A stretch of 64,000 nucleotides of DNA from contig NC_012108.1 in NCBI RefSeq assembly GCF_000020365.1, positions 4,410,001-4,474,000 on the forward strand, in the 5' to 3' direction. This DNA is from Desulforapulum autotrophicum HRM2 (lineage in GTDB: Bacteria; Desulfobacterota; Desulfobacteria; Desulfobacterales; Desulfobacteraceae). The notes beneath the pieces are model-generated. The model ran no database searches and was not told the origin of the DNA. It saw only the letters and a list, made by a program, of their open reading frames with translations. The translations under genes were made by a program, and so were the position numbers. This document shows positions 1 to 7,482 of this stretch, in pieces (within the stretch, counting starts at the first letter, position 1; the number at the start of each line of letters is the position of its first letter).

Positions 1-1
1 C

Positions 2-172
2 AACGCCGGGCCAGTCACTGCTTTATTCCTATCCGACCAGGGAGTGACCCTGGTTATCGCCGGAGAATTCGGCAACAAGATGATACGGGCCCTGGAGAAA
101 CATCATATCCGCTATATCAAGAAAAAAGGAGTTGTTGACCATGCTGTGCAGACAATTATCCAAAACCGTTAG
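2..172 (+). CDS. NifX/NifB-type iron-molybdenum cofactor family protein, C-terminal part
   Basis: This is the last 56 codons of a gene that begins outside the window; the TAG stop is at 170-172. The translation contains GVTLVIAGEFGNKMIRALEK followed by a helix ending VVDHAVQTIIQNR. That is the pattern of the C-terminal half of the dinitrogenase iron-molybdenum cofactor fold (NifX, NifY, NifB C-terminus). In this family such domains bind or carry metal clusters, and stand-alone members are common in anaerobes that do not fix nitrogen. The stop lies inside the next gene (32-bp overlap), so the two are probably co-transcribed. The role is not known from the fragment. Confidence 0.7.
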   Translation, partial: NAGPVTALFLSDQGVTLVIAGEFGNKMIRALEKHHIRYIKKKGVVDHAVQTIIQNR

Positions 173-902
173 CAAAGCCATCCTCCTGGCAGTCCTTTCC
201 TCGTGTTTCCTAATCAGCGGTGCCCTTGCTTTGGACGGCAACGAAATCCTCCGCCAGGTTGACCGCAACATGCAGCCGGAATCTTACGAGATGTATCGCA
301 AGCTGATCAACATCGAACCTGACGGCAAGAAAAAGGAGTTTGTATTCTACACCATCAAAAAGGGGCTGGATAAAGTGGTGGCCCTCTTTCTCTCCCCGGC
401 CAGCGAAAAAGGCCGTGCCACCCTGCGCCTGGGAGACAATATGTGGCTTTATATTCCCAATGTGGGCAAGCCTTTGCGGATCACCAGCCTGCAGTCGGTG
501 GTGGGAGGAATATTTAACAACTCCGACATCCTTCGCCTTGATTATCAAGTCGAGTATGACGTCGAAAAGATCACCGACCAGGAGGAGAGCTTCCTCCTGA
601 AACTGAAGGCCAAATCCACTTCAGTGGCCTATGACCGCCTGGAAATGAAGGTGGATAAAAAAAACCTGCTGCCCACCACCATCGAGTGCTACGCCATCAG
701 CGGCATGCTGATTAAAACCCTGCATTATACAAAGATAGAAGATTTTGGCGATGGTGTCGTCAGGCCCTCGATGCTCGAGACCGACAGTCCCCTAAATAAA
801 GGCTATCGGTCGGTAATGATTTTTGCCAAGGTCCGGAAAAAAGAACTGGCAGATGAGGTTTTTACCCTCAATTATATGCCCAGGGTTCATGAGCTGCGGT
901 AG
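141..902 (+). CDS. Exported LolA-like outer membrane lipoprotein-sorting family protein
   Basis: The 253-residue protein has an N-terminal signal peptide (hydrophobic AILLAVLSSCFLISG, cleavage near ALA-LD). The mature part resembles the LolA-like family often annotated as outer membrane lipoprotein-sorting protein: short beta strands such as DNMWLYIPNVGKPLRI and YDRLEMKVDKKNLLPTTIE. In this subfamily the gene usually sits beside an RND/MMPL exporter and an outer membrane protein; here the next gene is a predicted beta-barrel, overlapping by 14 bp. ATG at 141 is preferred over TTG at 132 because GGAG at 127-130 is well spaced for it. It probably carries a hydrophobic cargo across the periplasm. 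The cargo is unknown. Confidence 0.75.
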   Translation: MLCRQLSKTVSKAILLAVLSSCFLISGALALDGNEILRQVDRNMQPESYEMYRKLINIEPDGKKKEFVFYTIKKGLDKVVALFLSPASEKGRATLRLGDNMWLYIPNVGKPLRITSLQSVVGGIFNNSDILRLDYQVEYDVEKITDQEESFLLKLKAKSTSVAYDRLEMKVDKKNLLPTTIECYAISGMLIKTLHYTKIEDFGDGVVRPSMLETDSPLNKGYRSVMIFAKVRKKELADEVFTLNYMPRVHELR

Positions 903-2214
903 GGAACAAAAATCCGTTTTTTCTTGCCTTGCCTTGATTGCCGCCGGGTTGCTGTTTTTTTCTCCATCTCCGGTTCATGCAGCTGAAGAGTTCAGCTTTG
1001 ATGTTGATGAACTTGAAAAAAAAAACTTTGAATGGGGCGGTTATGCCGAGCTTAAATGGGAACATATGTATCTCAATGAGGGCTCTGCCTTTGAGATTCT
1101 CAACCCCTCCAAACCGTCGGGATCGACCCTGGATCGTCTCAGCGGGACCCTGCAGATCGATGGCAGTTACCTGGGCGGCATAACCAGCCTTAACTGGACC
1201 CTAAAAGCCAGCGGGCAGCAGGATAATCTCGACTGGTATGACCAAGCGGATATTTTTGAAGCCTATGTCGGCCTGAAGCCAACCCCTCGGTTGGCCGCCT
1301 CCCTCGGCAAAAAATCATATAAATGGGGCAAGGGTTATGCCTGGAATCCGGCTGGTTTTCTCAACCGTCCCAAAGATCCCGATGATCCGGAAGAGGCACT
1401 GGAAGGCTACACGACCGTTGAACTTGACCTGGTAAAAAGCTTTGCCGGAAAGTTGCAGACGGCGGCCCTGACCACTGTGATCCTGCCGGTCTGGAATGAG
1501 ATCAATGAAGAGTTCGGCGAGATCAACAACGTCAACCTGGCGGTCAAGCTCTATCTGCTTTACAAAGATACCGATATCGACCTGATCTACTACACCGGCA
1601 ACAGCCGTTCAAGTCGTTATGGGCTTGATTTTGCCAAAAACCTGGCTGCCAACTTTGAGATTCATGGGGAACTGGCCTATCTTCCCAACCAGGAGACCTT
1701 TGTTCTGCAAAAAGATGGGTCAACACTGCTCCGGGAAAGATCGGCGCTTTCCGGCCTTATAGGCCTGCGCTATCTGTCCGAGAACAACATTACCAGCATC
1801 ATTGAATATTATCACAATGATAGCGGCTACAGCACCGGGGAGATGGATCGTTTTTATCAGCTCGTTGTCGAAGGGGAAAATCAATTGTATTCTTCAGGAT
1901 CTGACCTGCTGCTCGACCAGGCTCGGGACGTGAGCCGGAAAGGATACGGCAGACCACAATCGGGGCGCAATTACCTCTATGGCCGGTTCACCCAGCAGGA
2001 GCCGTTTGATATCCTCTACTTTACACCGGGGCTGATAACCATTTACAACCTTGATGATCTCAGCTTTTCAATAAGCCCGGAAATTTTATACACAGGCTTT
2101 ACCAACTGGGAGATGCGCCTGCGTTGCACCTTTCGGGAAGGCTCTTCCTTCACCGAGTACGACGAGAAACTCACCCACAGCAAGCTGGAATTACGGCTGC
2201 GTTATTTTTTCTGA
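889..2214 (+). CDS. Predicted outer membrane beta-barrel protein
   Basis: The 441-residue protein starts with a signal peptide (hydrophobic SCLALIAAGLLFFS, cleavage after VHA). The rest alternates polar and hydrophobic residues with many aromatics and ends in LELRLRYFF, a terminal Phe typical of BAM-inserted barrels. An early strand reads NFEWGGYAELKWEH, like proteins that accompany LolA-like partners. ATG at 889 lies inside the end of the LolA-like gene, so the two are translationally coupled. A longer frame is open from 823, but only the start at 889 places a signal peptide first. Likely function is outer membrane passage or assembly together with the upstream gene. No closer family is recognised. 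Confidence 0.7.
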   Translation: MSCGREQKSVFSCLALIAAGLLFFSPSPVHAAEEFSFDVDELEKKNFEWGGYAELKWEHMYLNEGSAFEILNPSKPSGSTLDRLSGTLQIDGSYLGGITSLNWTLKASGQQDNLDWYDQADIFEAYVGLKPTPRLAASLGKKSYKWGKGYAWNPAGFLNRPKDPDDPEEALEGYTTVELDLVKSFAGKLQTAALTTVILPVWNEINEEFGEINNVNLAVKLYLLYKDTDIDLIYYTGNSRSSRYGLDFAKNLAANFEIHGELAYLPNQETFVLQKDGSTLLRERSALSGLIGLRYLSENNITSIIEYYHNDSGYSTGEMDRFYQLVVEGENQLYSSGSDLLLDQARDVSRKGYGRPQSGRNYLYGRFTQQEPFDILYFTPGLITIYNLDDLSFSISPEILYTGFTNWEMRLRCTFREGSSFTEYDEKLTHSKLELRLRYFF

Positions 2215-2304
2215 TGCCACCTGAAAATTGCAGAAAACAATGTCATCAATGGTCAATCTGCAAAAAGGACACCTATTACCCCTTCAAACAGAATACCAAC
2301 ACGG

Positions 2305-2344
2305 CATTTATCAGAAATGCCGACATCGGCATTTCTGATAAATG
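2305..2344. repeat. Perfect 40-bp palindrome downstream of the barrel gene
   Basis: Two 19-base arms starting CATTTATCAG and ending CTGATAAATG are perfect inverted copies separated by CA. The palindrome lies between two genes that end towards each other (stops at 2214 and 2410), so it could act as a bidirectional transcript end. There is no clear T-run on either side, so a dispersed palindromic repeat is equally possible. Confidence 0.7.
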
Positions 2345-2409
2345 TTGATGCATGGGACCTTTAAATTATTTATGACCTGTCATGGCGTTCTTCAGGGTTA
2401 AGCAATGGA

Positions 2410-3246
2410 TCACATATTATAGAAAGGATTGATGTGCTCTGGCTTTTCTCGCCCTGAAGTCATATGCATACAAACCCCGTTTACGCCTTCTACTTTTTTG
2501 GCAATTTTTTCTAACATGGCAACCGTATCAGGCCGGGAGATCTCTCGTTCATCAATGTTACCGATGGTGATTAACCCGGAACTTGCGGTAACATTGACCT
2601 TGGGAGCAAGATGCATCAAAGCTGTTTGAACCCTGGCAGCCAGGGCAAGGTCTTCAAGTTTTTTCTGGGATTCAGGCGTGGTCTGATAAACTGTTTTTTT
2701 AATTGCTTCGCATAGAATATCAACGGCATCGTCCACCGTCATTGAGCTGACGTTAATGACTATATCGTAGAGTTTGCTGTCCAGAGTATCTACGCCATAA
2801 ACTTTGATGCCCCATTTACGGCGTTCTTCATCATCTTTTTTCAGAATGTACCGGGCTTCCTCGGCTGAAATTTTTTCCCGGCGCATTTCCTCTTTAACCC
2901 TGTCTTCGATATTGGCAAGAATTCTTACCTTGAGAACATGGGAAATATCCCGGAGAAAGAAATGACCTGCCAGACCATGATACACGACATTGTCTTTGCG
3001 CGTGTGCTCAAGCAGAGAAGAGCGAAGGAAGGCAACATATCGTTCCTTACCGTGACTGAATCGTTCAAGTACTGTGGGGGCATCATGGAGTGCCCTTATG
3101 AGCTTGATTTCAGGAATGTTGAACTCATCAGAAGCTTCTATAAGAAGATCCCGGGAAAGGCATTCATATCCCAGCCTTTGGGCCAGTTTTTCCGCAACAT
3201 CCTTCCCCCTGCTGTAAGAACCACGGGAAATTGTTATAATGGGCAT
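2410..3246 (-). CDS. Cytidylate kinase-like family protein with BON-like C-terminal domain
   Basis: The N-terminal ~200 residues match the cytidylate-kinase-like family: MPIITISRGSYSRGKDVAEK, then DLLIEASDEF, NVVYHGLAGHFFLRD and a lid-type stretch REKISAEEARYILKKDDEER. The P-loop is the degenerate SRGSYSRGK form seen in that family, and the natural substrate is not established. The last ~75 residues (VNVTASSGLITIGNIDE followed by KKVEGVNGVCMH) look like a BON-type domain, which is unusual here. The start at 3246 is preceded by AAGGAC; a longer frame to 3315 has no such site. It converges on the barrel gene across the palindrome and has no obvious operon partner. Confidence 0.75.
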   Translation of the reverse strand: MPIITISRGSYSRGKDVAEKLAQRLGYECLSRDLLIEASDEFNIPEIKLIRALHDAPTVLERFSHGKERYVAFLRSSLLEHTRKDNVVYHGLAGHFFLRDISHVLKVRILANIEDRVKEEMRREKISAEEARYILKKDDEERRKWGIKVYGVDTLDSKLYDIVINVSSMTVDDAVDILCEAIKKTVYQTTPESQKKLEDLALAARVQTALMHLAPKVNVTASSGLITIGNIDEREISRPDTVAMLEKIAKKVEGVNGVCMHMTSGREKPEHINPFYNM

Positions 3247-3528
3247 ATTTGTCCTTTTCGTACTTAATAAATTTAGATCCATGGGGCTAAAAATGAATAC
3301 CCAGTTAAGGATCATGAAGGCGAAAATTATACGCCTAAGACTTACTGTTGTAAAGTTTTAATAATGTTTATCCCAAGATTAAACACTAAACACCGGTATT
3401 CCCATGTGAACAGCCAATCCCGAAAGTTGTGTTTCAGCCCTTTTAATTTTTTTTGGCTTGATCAAGGACCTGACGCACTTTTGAACACTATAGATCAGCA
3501 CTTAAAATCGGTATATGGGTCAGGCGGT

Positions 3529-3557
3529 AAGTCCGATTATCCAGCGGACTTAATTTT
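3529..3557 (+). terminator. Hairpin with T-run
   Basis: AAGTCCG pairs with CGGACTT across a 9-base loop and is followed by AATTTTT on the + strand. It lies between the kinase-like gene (transcribed leftwards) and the end of the membrane sensor gene at 3575. The T-run points to ending a rightward transcript, although no convincing + strand gene precedes it. Confidence 0.4.
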
Positions 3558-3574
3558 TCTTCATTAGGAGTAAC

Positions 3575-4642
3575 CTATTCGTCTTCATACTCTTCAGGAT
3601 AATACTTTTTTATGCATGAAGGACAGATTGTGTGACTAAAATCGACACCTGAATGTTTATGGATATACTCCTCTATCTGCTCATAATAACCTTGGTCATT
3701 TCGAATGTTTTTGCAGAAAGAGCAAATTGGCAGCATGCCACTAAGTTGATTGATATCGGCAATTGCGTCTTCGAGTTTTCTATTGGCTAGCTCTAAATTG
3801 GATGTTGTTGAGGTCAGTTCCCCATTCAGACGTAGTAACTCTTGATTTTGCTTACCAAGCTTTTTTTCCGACAAAATACGTTCAGCTATTTCCAGATGAA
3901 GTTGCTCGTTGAGTTGTTCCCTTGCGACTATTCCTTTGTTCAAATCGTTATTGAGTATCTCGTTACGAATCCCGATTTCTGAAGCGCACACACTGGCAGT
4001 ATGCATCACACTACCTGCACGCAACAAGACAGCAATGAAAAACAAAGAAAGCAACCCCAAAATATTCATGAGGACCCCACCTTCATAGAAAAATCGTAAC
4101 GATAGCGGCAGTACAGTCAGGAAAACAAATGAAGTATATGATAATGTCCATGTATAATACGTTGCGACAGCTGCGGCGCTCAAAGGCAAAATAACTACAG
4201 GCCAAACCAGCTGATATACCGAGTCTGTCGGCCATAAAAAAACAGGCGGAATGGCCCACATCAAGCCGGAGACCAGAACACCGAGGACATGGAGGGTTGC
4301 CCACCGGTTAATATCAAATATTAATGGTGCTCTTTGTTGAAACGCAAATATAATATAACCTCTTATTAGAGTAACAAGAACTGAAATACCGGCCCACAAG
4401 GAAAGTTTCCATTGAGGAACGACATGCCAGAAAGCAACGCAGGACGTAAGTGTAACGATTAGAACACCAATCAGGCCGGTCCAGGTTTGCCGATAAAGTA
4501 GTTGAATCTGAGCTTCACGCATCTTTTGAGTGATATTATCGAATTGTTTTGTTACACATTTTTCCATTATCACATTCATCTCCACAATTAAGCGCTCATT
4601 GGCCCAGTTCAAAATAGGGGGCTCAGATGTAGATAATTCCAC
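3575..4642 (-). CDS. Multi-pass membrane protein with coiled coil and C-terminal Cys-rich sensor tail
   Basis: The first ~210 residues hold about six membrane segments (for example TGLIGVLIVTLTSCVAFWHV and LGVLVSGLMWAIPPVFLW). A coiled coil follows (about 225-300), then a tail with LPICSFCKNIRNDQGYY and SHTICPSCIKKYYPEEYE. This CxxC...CxxC tail is a recurrent ending of bacterial sensor proteins, alone or after PAS/GGDEF parts. No kinase or GGDEF domain is present, so the output is unclear. GTG at 4642 gives the longest form; ATG at 4567 is also possible. The gene is divergent from rlpA, and the longest form comes within 20 bp of the rlpA start, so the promoters must overlap. Confidence 0.6.
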   Translation of the reverse strand: MELSTSEPPILNWANERLIVEMNVIMEKCVTKQFDNITQKMREAQIQLLYRQTWTGLIGVLIVTLTSCVAFWHVVPQWKLSLWAGISVLVTLIRGYIIFAFQQRAPLIFDINRWATLHVLGVLVSGLMWAIPPVFLWPTDSVYQLVWPVVILPLSAAAVATYYTWTLSYTSFVFLTVLPLSLRFFYEGGVLMNILGLLSLFFIAVLLRAGSVMHTASVCASEIGIRNEILNNDLNKGIVAREQLNEQLHLEIAERILSEKKLGKQNQELLRLNGELTSTTSNLELANRKLEDAIADINQLSGMLPICSFCKNIRNDQGYYEQIEEYIHKHSGVDFSHTICPSCIKKYYPEEYEDE

Positions 4643-4661
4643 AGATATACTATATTATCCT

Positions 4662-5318
4662 ATGATGAATTTCAAAAAAATAATTTTTTGTGTTTTCTGG
4701 GGAACGGTTTTAATTTCATGTTCCACTTTACATACGACGTATAACATCACAAAAAAAACAGTCAATGCGACCTATGGTACAGCCAAATTCATTACAAAAT
4801 TAGGGGTTGGGACATTAAAAATGTCATATAAAATTGGTACATTTACATTTGATGTTATCACAGCACCATTGGAATGGCCAATGACATCTGACATTGAGAG
4901 TATTGATGGTTTATCTCCAAAGGAAGCTGTCAGGCAGGGCAGAGTAAAAAATTCTCCTTATGTGGTAAAAGGGAAACGCTATGTGCCCATGTCAGTAGCA
5001 AAAGCTGCGACATATCAAGAAGTTGGAACAGCCTCATGGTATGGAAACGAAACCTTACGTCAAAAAGGTGGACATATGACAGCAAATGGTGAAGCTTTTG
5101 ACCCAGGAAAACCAACCGCTGCACACAAGCACTTGCCCCTGCCAATTCATGTTAAGGTAACAAATCTTGCGAATAATCGCTCCATAATAGTTAGAGTTAA
5201 TGATCGTGGTCCTTTTTCCGGCAATCGAATCATAGATCTTAGTGCTGATGCCGCAAAAAAACTTGGCTTTTACCGCCAGGGGACAGCCAGGGTGAAAGTT
5301 GAAACTGTAGAAATTTAA
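4662..5318 (+). CDS. rlpA: RlpA-like septal ring lipoprotein (double-psi beta-barrel)
   Basis: The protein begins with a lipoprotein signal (FCVFWGTVLISCS, lipobox LISC). Its C-terminal ~95 residues are the RlpA domain: GTASWYGNETL, TANGEAFDPGKPTAAHKHLP, VTNLANNRSIIVRVNDRGPF and IIDLSADAAKKLGF. RlpA proteins bind or cleave peptidoglycan glycan strands lacking stem peptides at the septum. There is no SPOR domain, which many longer RlpA proteins have, and a linker of ~100 residues precedes the barrel. ATG at 4662 (or 4665) is chosen because the signal peptide starts there; the open frame extends further upstream. Confidence 0.85.
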   Translation: MMNFKKIIFCVFWGTVLISCSTLHTTYNITKKTVNATYGTAKFITKLGVGTLKMSYKIGTFTFDVITAPLEWPMTSDIESIDGLSPKEAVRQGRVKNSPYVVKGKRYVPMSVAKAATYQEVGTASWYGNETLRQKGGHMTANGEAFDPGKPTAAHKHLPLPIHVKVTNLANNRSIIVRVNDRGPFSGNRIIDLSADAAKKLGFYRQGTARVKVETVEI

Positions 5319-5423
5319 AAACTCAGCCTGTACATTTTTCTGGATCAATACACACCCCAGCCGCGTTAATGGCCACGATCCATGCAAGGCCGGATCACCC
5401 AGCAATAGCGCCAATAAGCCAAG

Positions 5424-5457
5424 CCTGACCCTTTTCTTTCCCTGACCCTTTTCTTTC
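5424..5457. repeat. Tandem 17-bp repeat, two units
   Basis: CCTGACCCTTTTCTTTC occurs twice head to tail between rlpA and the exchanger gene. The rest of the 5319-5564 gap holds nothing else I can name. Confidence 0.6.
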
Positions 5458-5564
5458 CAAATGTGATGCCTATGTTATTAAGTTGATTTTGAACAATGAT
5501 TTTCGACAATGGTAGAAGTAATAAAAAGTGTGGTGAGTCCCTTATTTATGGACAAAGGAGTTGG

Positions 5565-6551
5565 ATGATGGAATTGGCAATTTCAGCTTTGATCTCCGGT
5601 CTGGTGCTGCTCGTCTGGAGTGCGGATCGGTTTGTGGAAGGCTCAGCCGCCACTGCAAGATATTTCGGCATGCCGCCGCTGCTCATTGGGATGGTAATCG
5701 TCGGATTTGGAACATCCGCACCTGAAATGGTCGTTTCGGCCCTGGCTGCTTTTCAAGGCAATCCAGGTATCGCCCTGGGAAACGCATATGGCTCAAACAT
5801 AGCCAACATTGCACTGATTCTTGGGGTAACCGCCCTGATAAGCCCAATCATGGTGCATTCAACGGTATTGCGAAAAGAACTGCCCATACTGACATTATTG
5901 ACCGCCCTTTCCGTCATCCTCCTAGCTGACCTGGAACTGACACGATGGGATGCAATTCTCCTTTTGCTGGTATTTGGCTGTCTGATGGCATGGACAATCC
6001 ATCAGGGTTTAAAACAGAAAACCGACTCTCTGGCAAAAGAGGTGAAAACAACTATAGCTGAAAAAGCGATGCCGATCAAACGGGCTGTTTTCTGGCTCGT
6101 GGTCGGTCTGGTGCTCCTGATTGCAAGTTCCCGTATCCTTGTGTGGGGTGCTGTTGAAATTGCCCATATTTTCAATGTAAGCGATATGATCATCGGATTG
6201 ACCATTGTGGCTGTCGGTACTTCATTGCCGGAACTTGCCTCATCCATTATTGCCATACGCAAGGGTGAGCATGATATCGCCCTGGGAAATGTTCTTGGTT
6301 CCAATCTGTTCAATACACTTGCCGTGGTTGGAATCGCCGGAACGATTCATCCCTTTGCAGTGGAACCTGAAACACTTTCCCGGGATATGGTTGTTCTGGG
6401 GGTGCTGACTGTTTCACTTTTCCTGATCGGGTATGGATTCAGGGGGCGACAGGGACGCATAAACCGTTTTGAAGGTATCGTTCTCCTGCTTGTGTATGCA
6501 GGATATACCGCATGCTTGATCCGCAAAGTAATACTCGTTCAGGCAGGGTAG
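5565..6551 (+). CDS. Calcium/sodium antiporter (CaCA family, YrbG-like)
   Basis: About ten membrane helices in two homologous halves, each carrying an alpha-repeat: GFGTSAPEMVVSALAAFQGN with ALGNAYGSNIANIALILG in the first half, and AVGTSLPELASSIIAIRKGE with ALGNVLGSNLFNTLAVVG in the second. The paired GTS-PE and GN--GSN motifs bind the cations in Na/Ca exchangers of the inner membrane. AAGGAG at 5555-5560 precedes ATG at 5565 (ATG at 5568 is also possible). The length of ~328 residues is normal for bacterial members. It is likely monocistronic; calcium export driven by sodium is the family role. Confidence 0.9.
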   Translation: MMELAISALISGLVLLVWSADRFVEGSAATARYFGMPPLLIGMVIVGFGTSAPEMVVSALAAFQGNPGIALGNAYGSNIANIALILGVTALISPIMVHSTVLRKELPILTLLTALSVILLADLELTRWDAILLLLVFGCLMAWTIHQGLKQKTDSLAKEVKTTIAEKAMPIKRAVFWLVVGLVLLIASSRILVWGAVEIAHIFNVSDMIIGLTIVAVGTSLPELASSIIAIRKGEHDIALGNVLGSNLFNTLAVVGIAGTIHPFAVEPETLSRDMVVLGVLTVSLFLIGYGFRGRQGRINRFEGIVLLLVYAGYTACLIRKVILVQAG

Positions 6552-6688
6552 ATTTTTTATCAAAGTCTGCCCCCGCACGAATACCATACTTGCACTAGAG
6601 TATATTGATTCCAGTCTGATAGTTTGTTTTGCGTTGGAATATTTTTTATTGAGCCCCTTTCAGAAATAAAAAAATCAATCAAAGGGTC

Positions 6689-6723
6689 TTAGTTTCTTAT
6701 CTTTGATATTCGTGTTTTTATGG
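6689..6723 (-). repeat. Solo, decayed right end of the 1,901-bp element
   Basis: Read on the minus strand, this stretch gives ATAAAAACACGAATATCAAA then GATAAGAAACTAA. It matches the right end of the element at 17756-19656 (ATAAAAACAAGAAAATCAGA then GATAAGAAA plus CTAA) at nearly every position. No body of the element lies beside it, so it is either a relic or a mobilised end. Confidence 0.5.
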
Positions 6724-6725
6724 TA

Positions 6726-6830
6726 CCTAAAAGTTGCAAGCGCCCTTTGGCCGGATATGCAAGGCGCCGGACATGCAGCTGTAGTCGTCTACTGCAAATG
6801 TCCGGGAACGCAGCAGCTCCGATCAAAGGG
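6726..6830. repeat. Imperfect long hairpin repeat starting with an IS1380-like end
   Basis: The stretch begins CCTAAAAGTTGCAAGC, the same 16 bases that start the IS1380 element at 27647. It then folds on itself: CCCTTTGGCCGGA with TCCGATCAAAGGG outside, CCGGACAT with ATGTCCGG inside, and TGTAG with CTACT near the tip. No coding frame uses it. It may be a MITE-like or REP-type unit. The rest of the 6552-6863 gap shows nothing else I can name. Confidence 0.5.
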
Positions 6831-6863
6831 TACTCCCTGGGGTTCGCTTGTTTTGAGTTTTGA

Positions 6864-7445
6864 TTATTTATTTTTTACGCGGCGGGAAGCACCGGTAAGT
6901 GCGACAAGGCCCATGCCCAGAAGCAGAATGCCGGCCGGTTCTGGAACCGGGTTGGCCACGATATTGTCGAACTGTAAATATTCGCCATCGCCGAAACTAA
7001 CAGAGGCAAGGCCTGTGAAGTCGTCGTTGAAAAAGAAGGTCTCATTGCCGAAAGATCCATCGGTGGTCACATCCTGGCTGACCGTGGAACCGTCTCCATA
7101 CATTCCAATGAAGGTGATTGATGTTTCATAGACCCCGTCACCGCCGTAGCCTTCGCTAAGGTCGATGGCGGCCAGGTTAAACAAGGATCCATCTGCAGCG
7201 GTCAGGAAAGTTGCTGTTGAATACTGGTTAATAAGCGCCCCAGATCCCGTGTAATCGAACACATCAGATGGCTCAAAAGCGAAGAAAGAACTATCCTCAG
7301 TGGCGGTGAGGGTGAATCCGCCTTCAGTATAGGGGCTATCAACATCACCGGCCAGGGAATCAAAGGTCAGGGTGGTGGCATCTGCCAGGGGTGAGAGTAA
7401 AAACACGCAGGTCAGCATACCAAGTAAGATGGTGGTTCTTTTCAT
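6864..7445 (-). CDS. PEP-CTERM sorting domain protein
   Basis: The 193-residue exported protein has a signal peptide (TTILLGMLTCVFLLSPLADA) and ends with VPEPAGILLLGMGLVALTG followed by ASRRVKNK. That is a textbook PEP-CTERM tail: PEP motif, one membrane helix, basic end. Such tails are cut by an exosortase and the protein is delivered to the outer surface, usually in exopolysaccharide-forming bacteria. The middle is acidic and rich in Gly, Ser, Thr and Phe, as in other members. AGGAGA precedes ATG at 7445. It follows the Tat-exported phosphoesterase by 37 bp on the same strand, so both are probably one transcript. No exosortase gene is in the window. Confidence 0.85.
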   Translation of the reverse strand: MKRTTILLGMLTCVFLLSPLADATTLTFDSLAGDVDSPYTEGGFTLTATEDSSFFAFEPSDVFDYTGSGALINQYSTATFLTAADGSLFNLAAIDLSEGYGGDGVYETSITFIGMYGDGSTVSQDVTTDGSFGNETFFFNDDFTGLASVSFGDGEYLQFDNIVANPVPEPAGILLLGMGLVALTGASRRVKNK

Positions 7446-7482
7446 TTTTTCGTCTCCTGTTAAAATAGTCAATTCATGGGTA

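Noticed and set aside
3364-3567. Plus-strand frame of 67 codons between the kinase-like and sensor genes
   Set aside because: No ribosome site, low protein-like character, and it covers a terminator hairpin.
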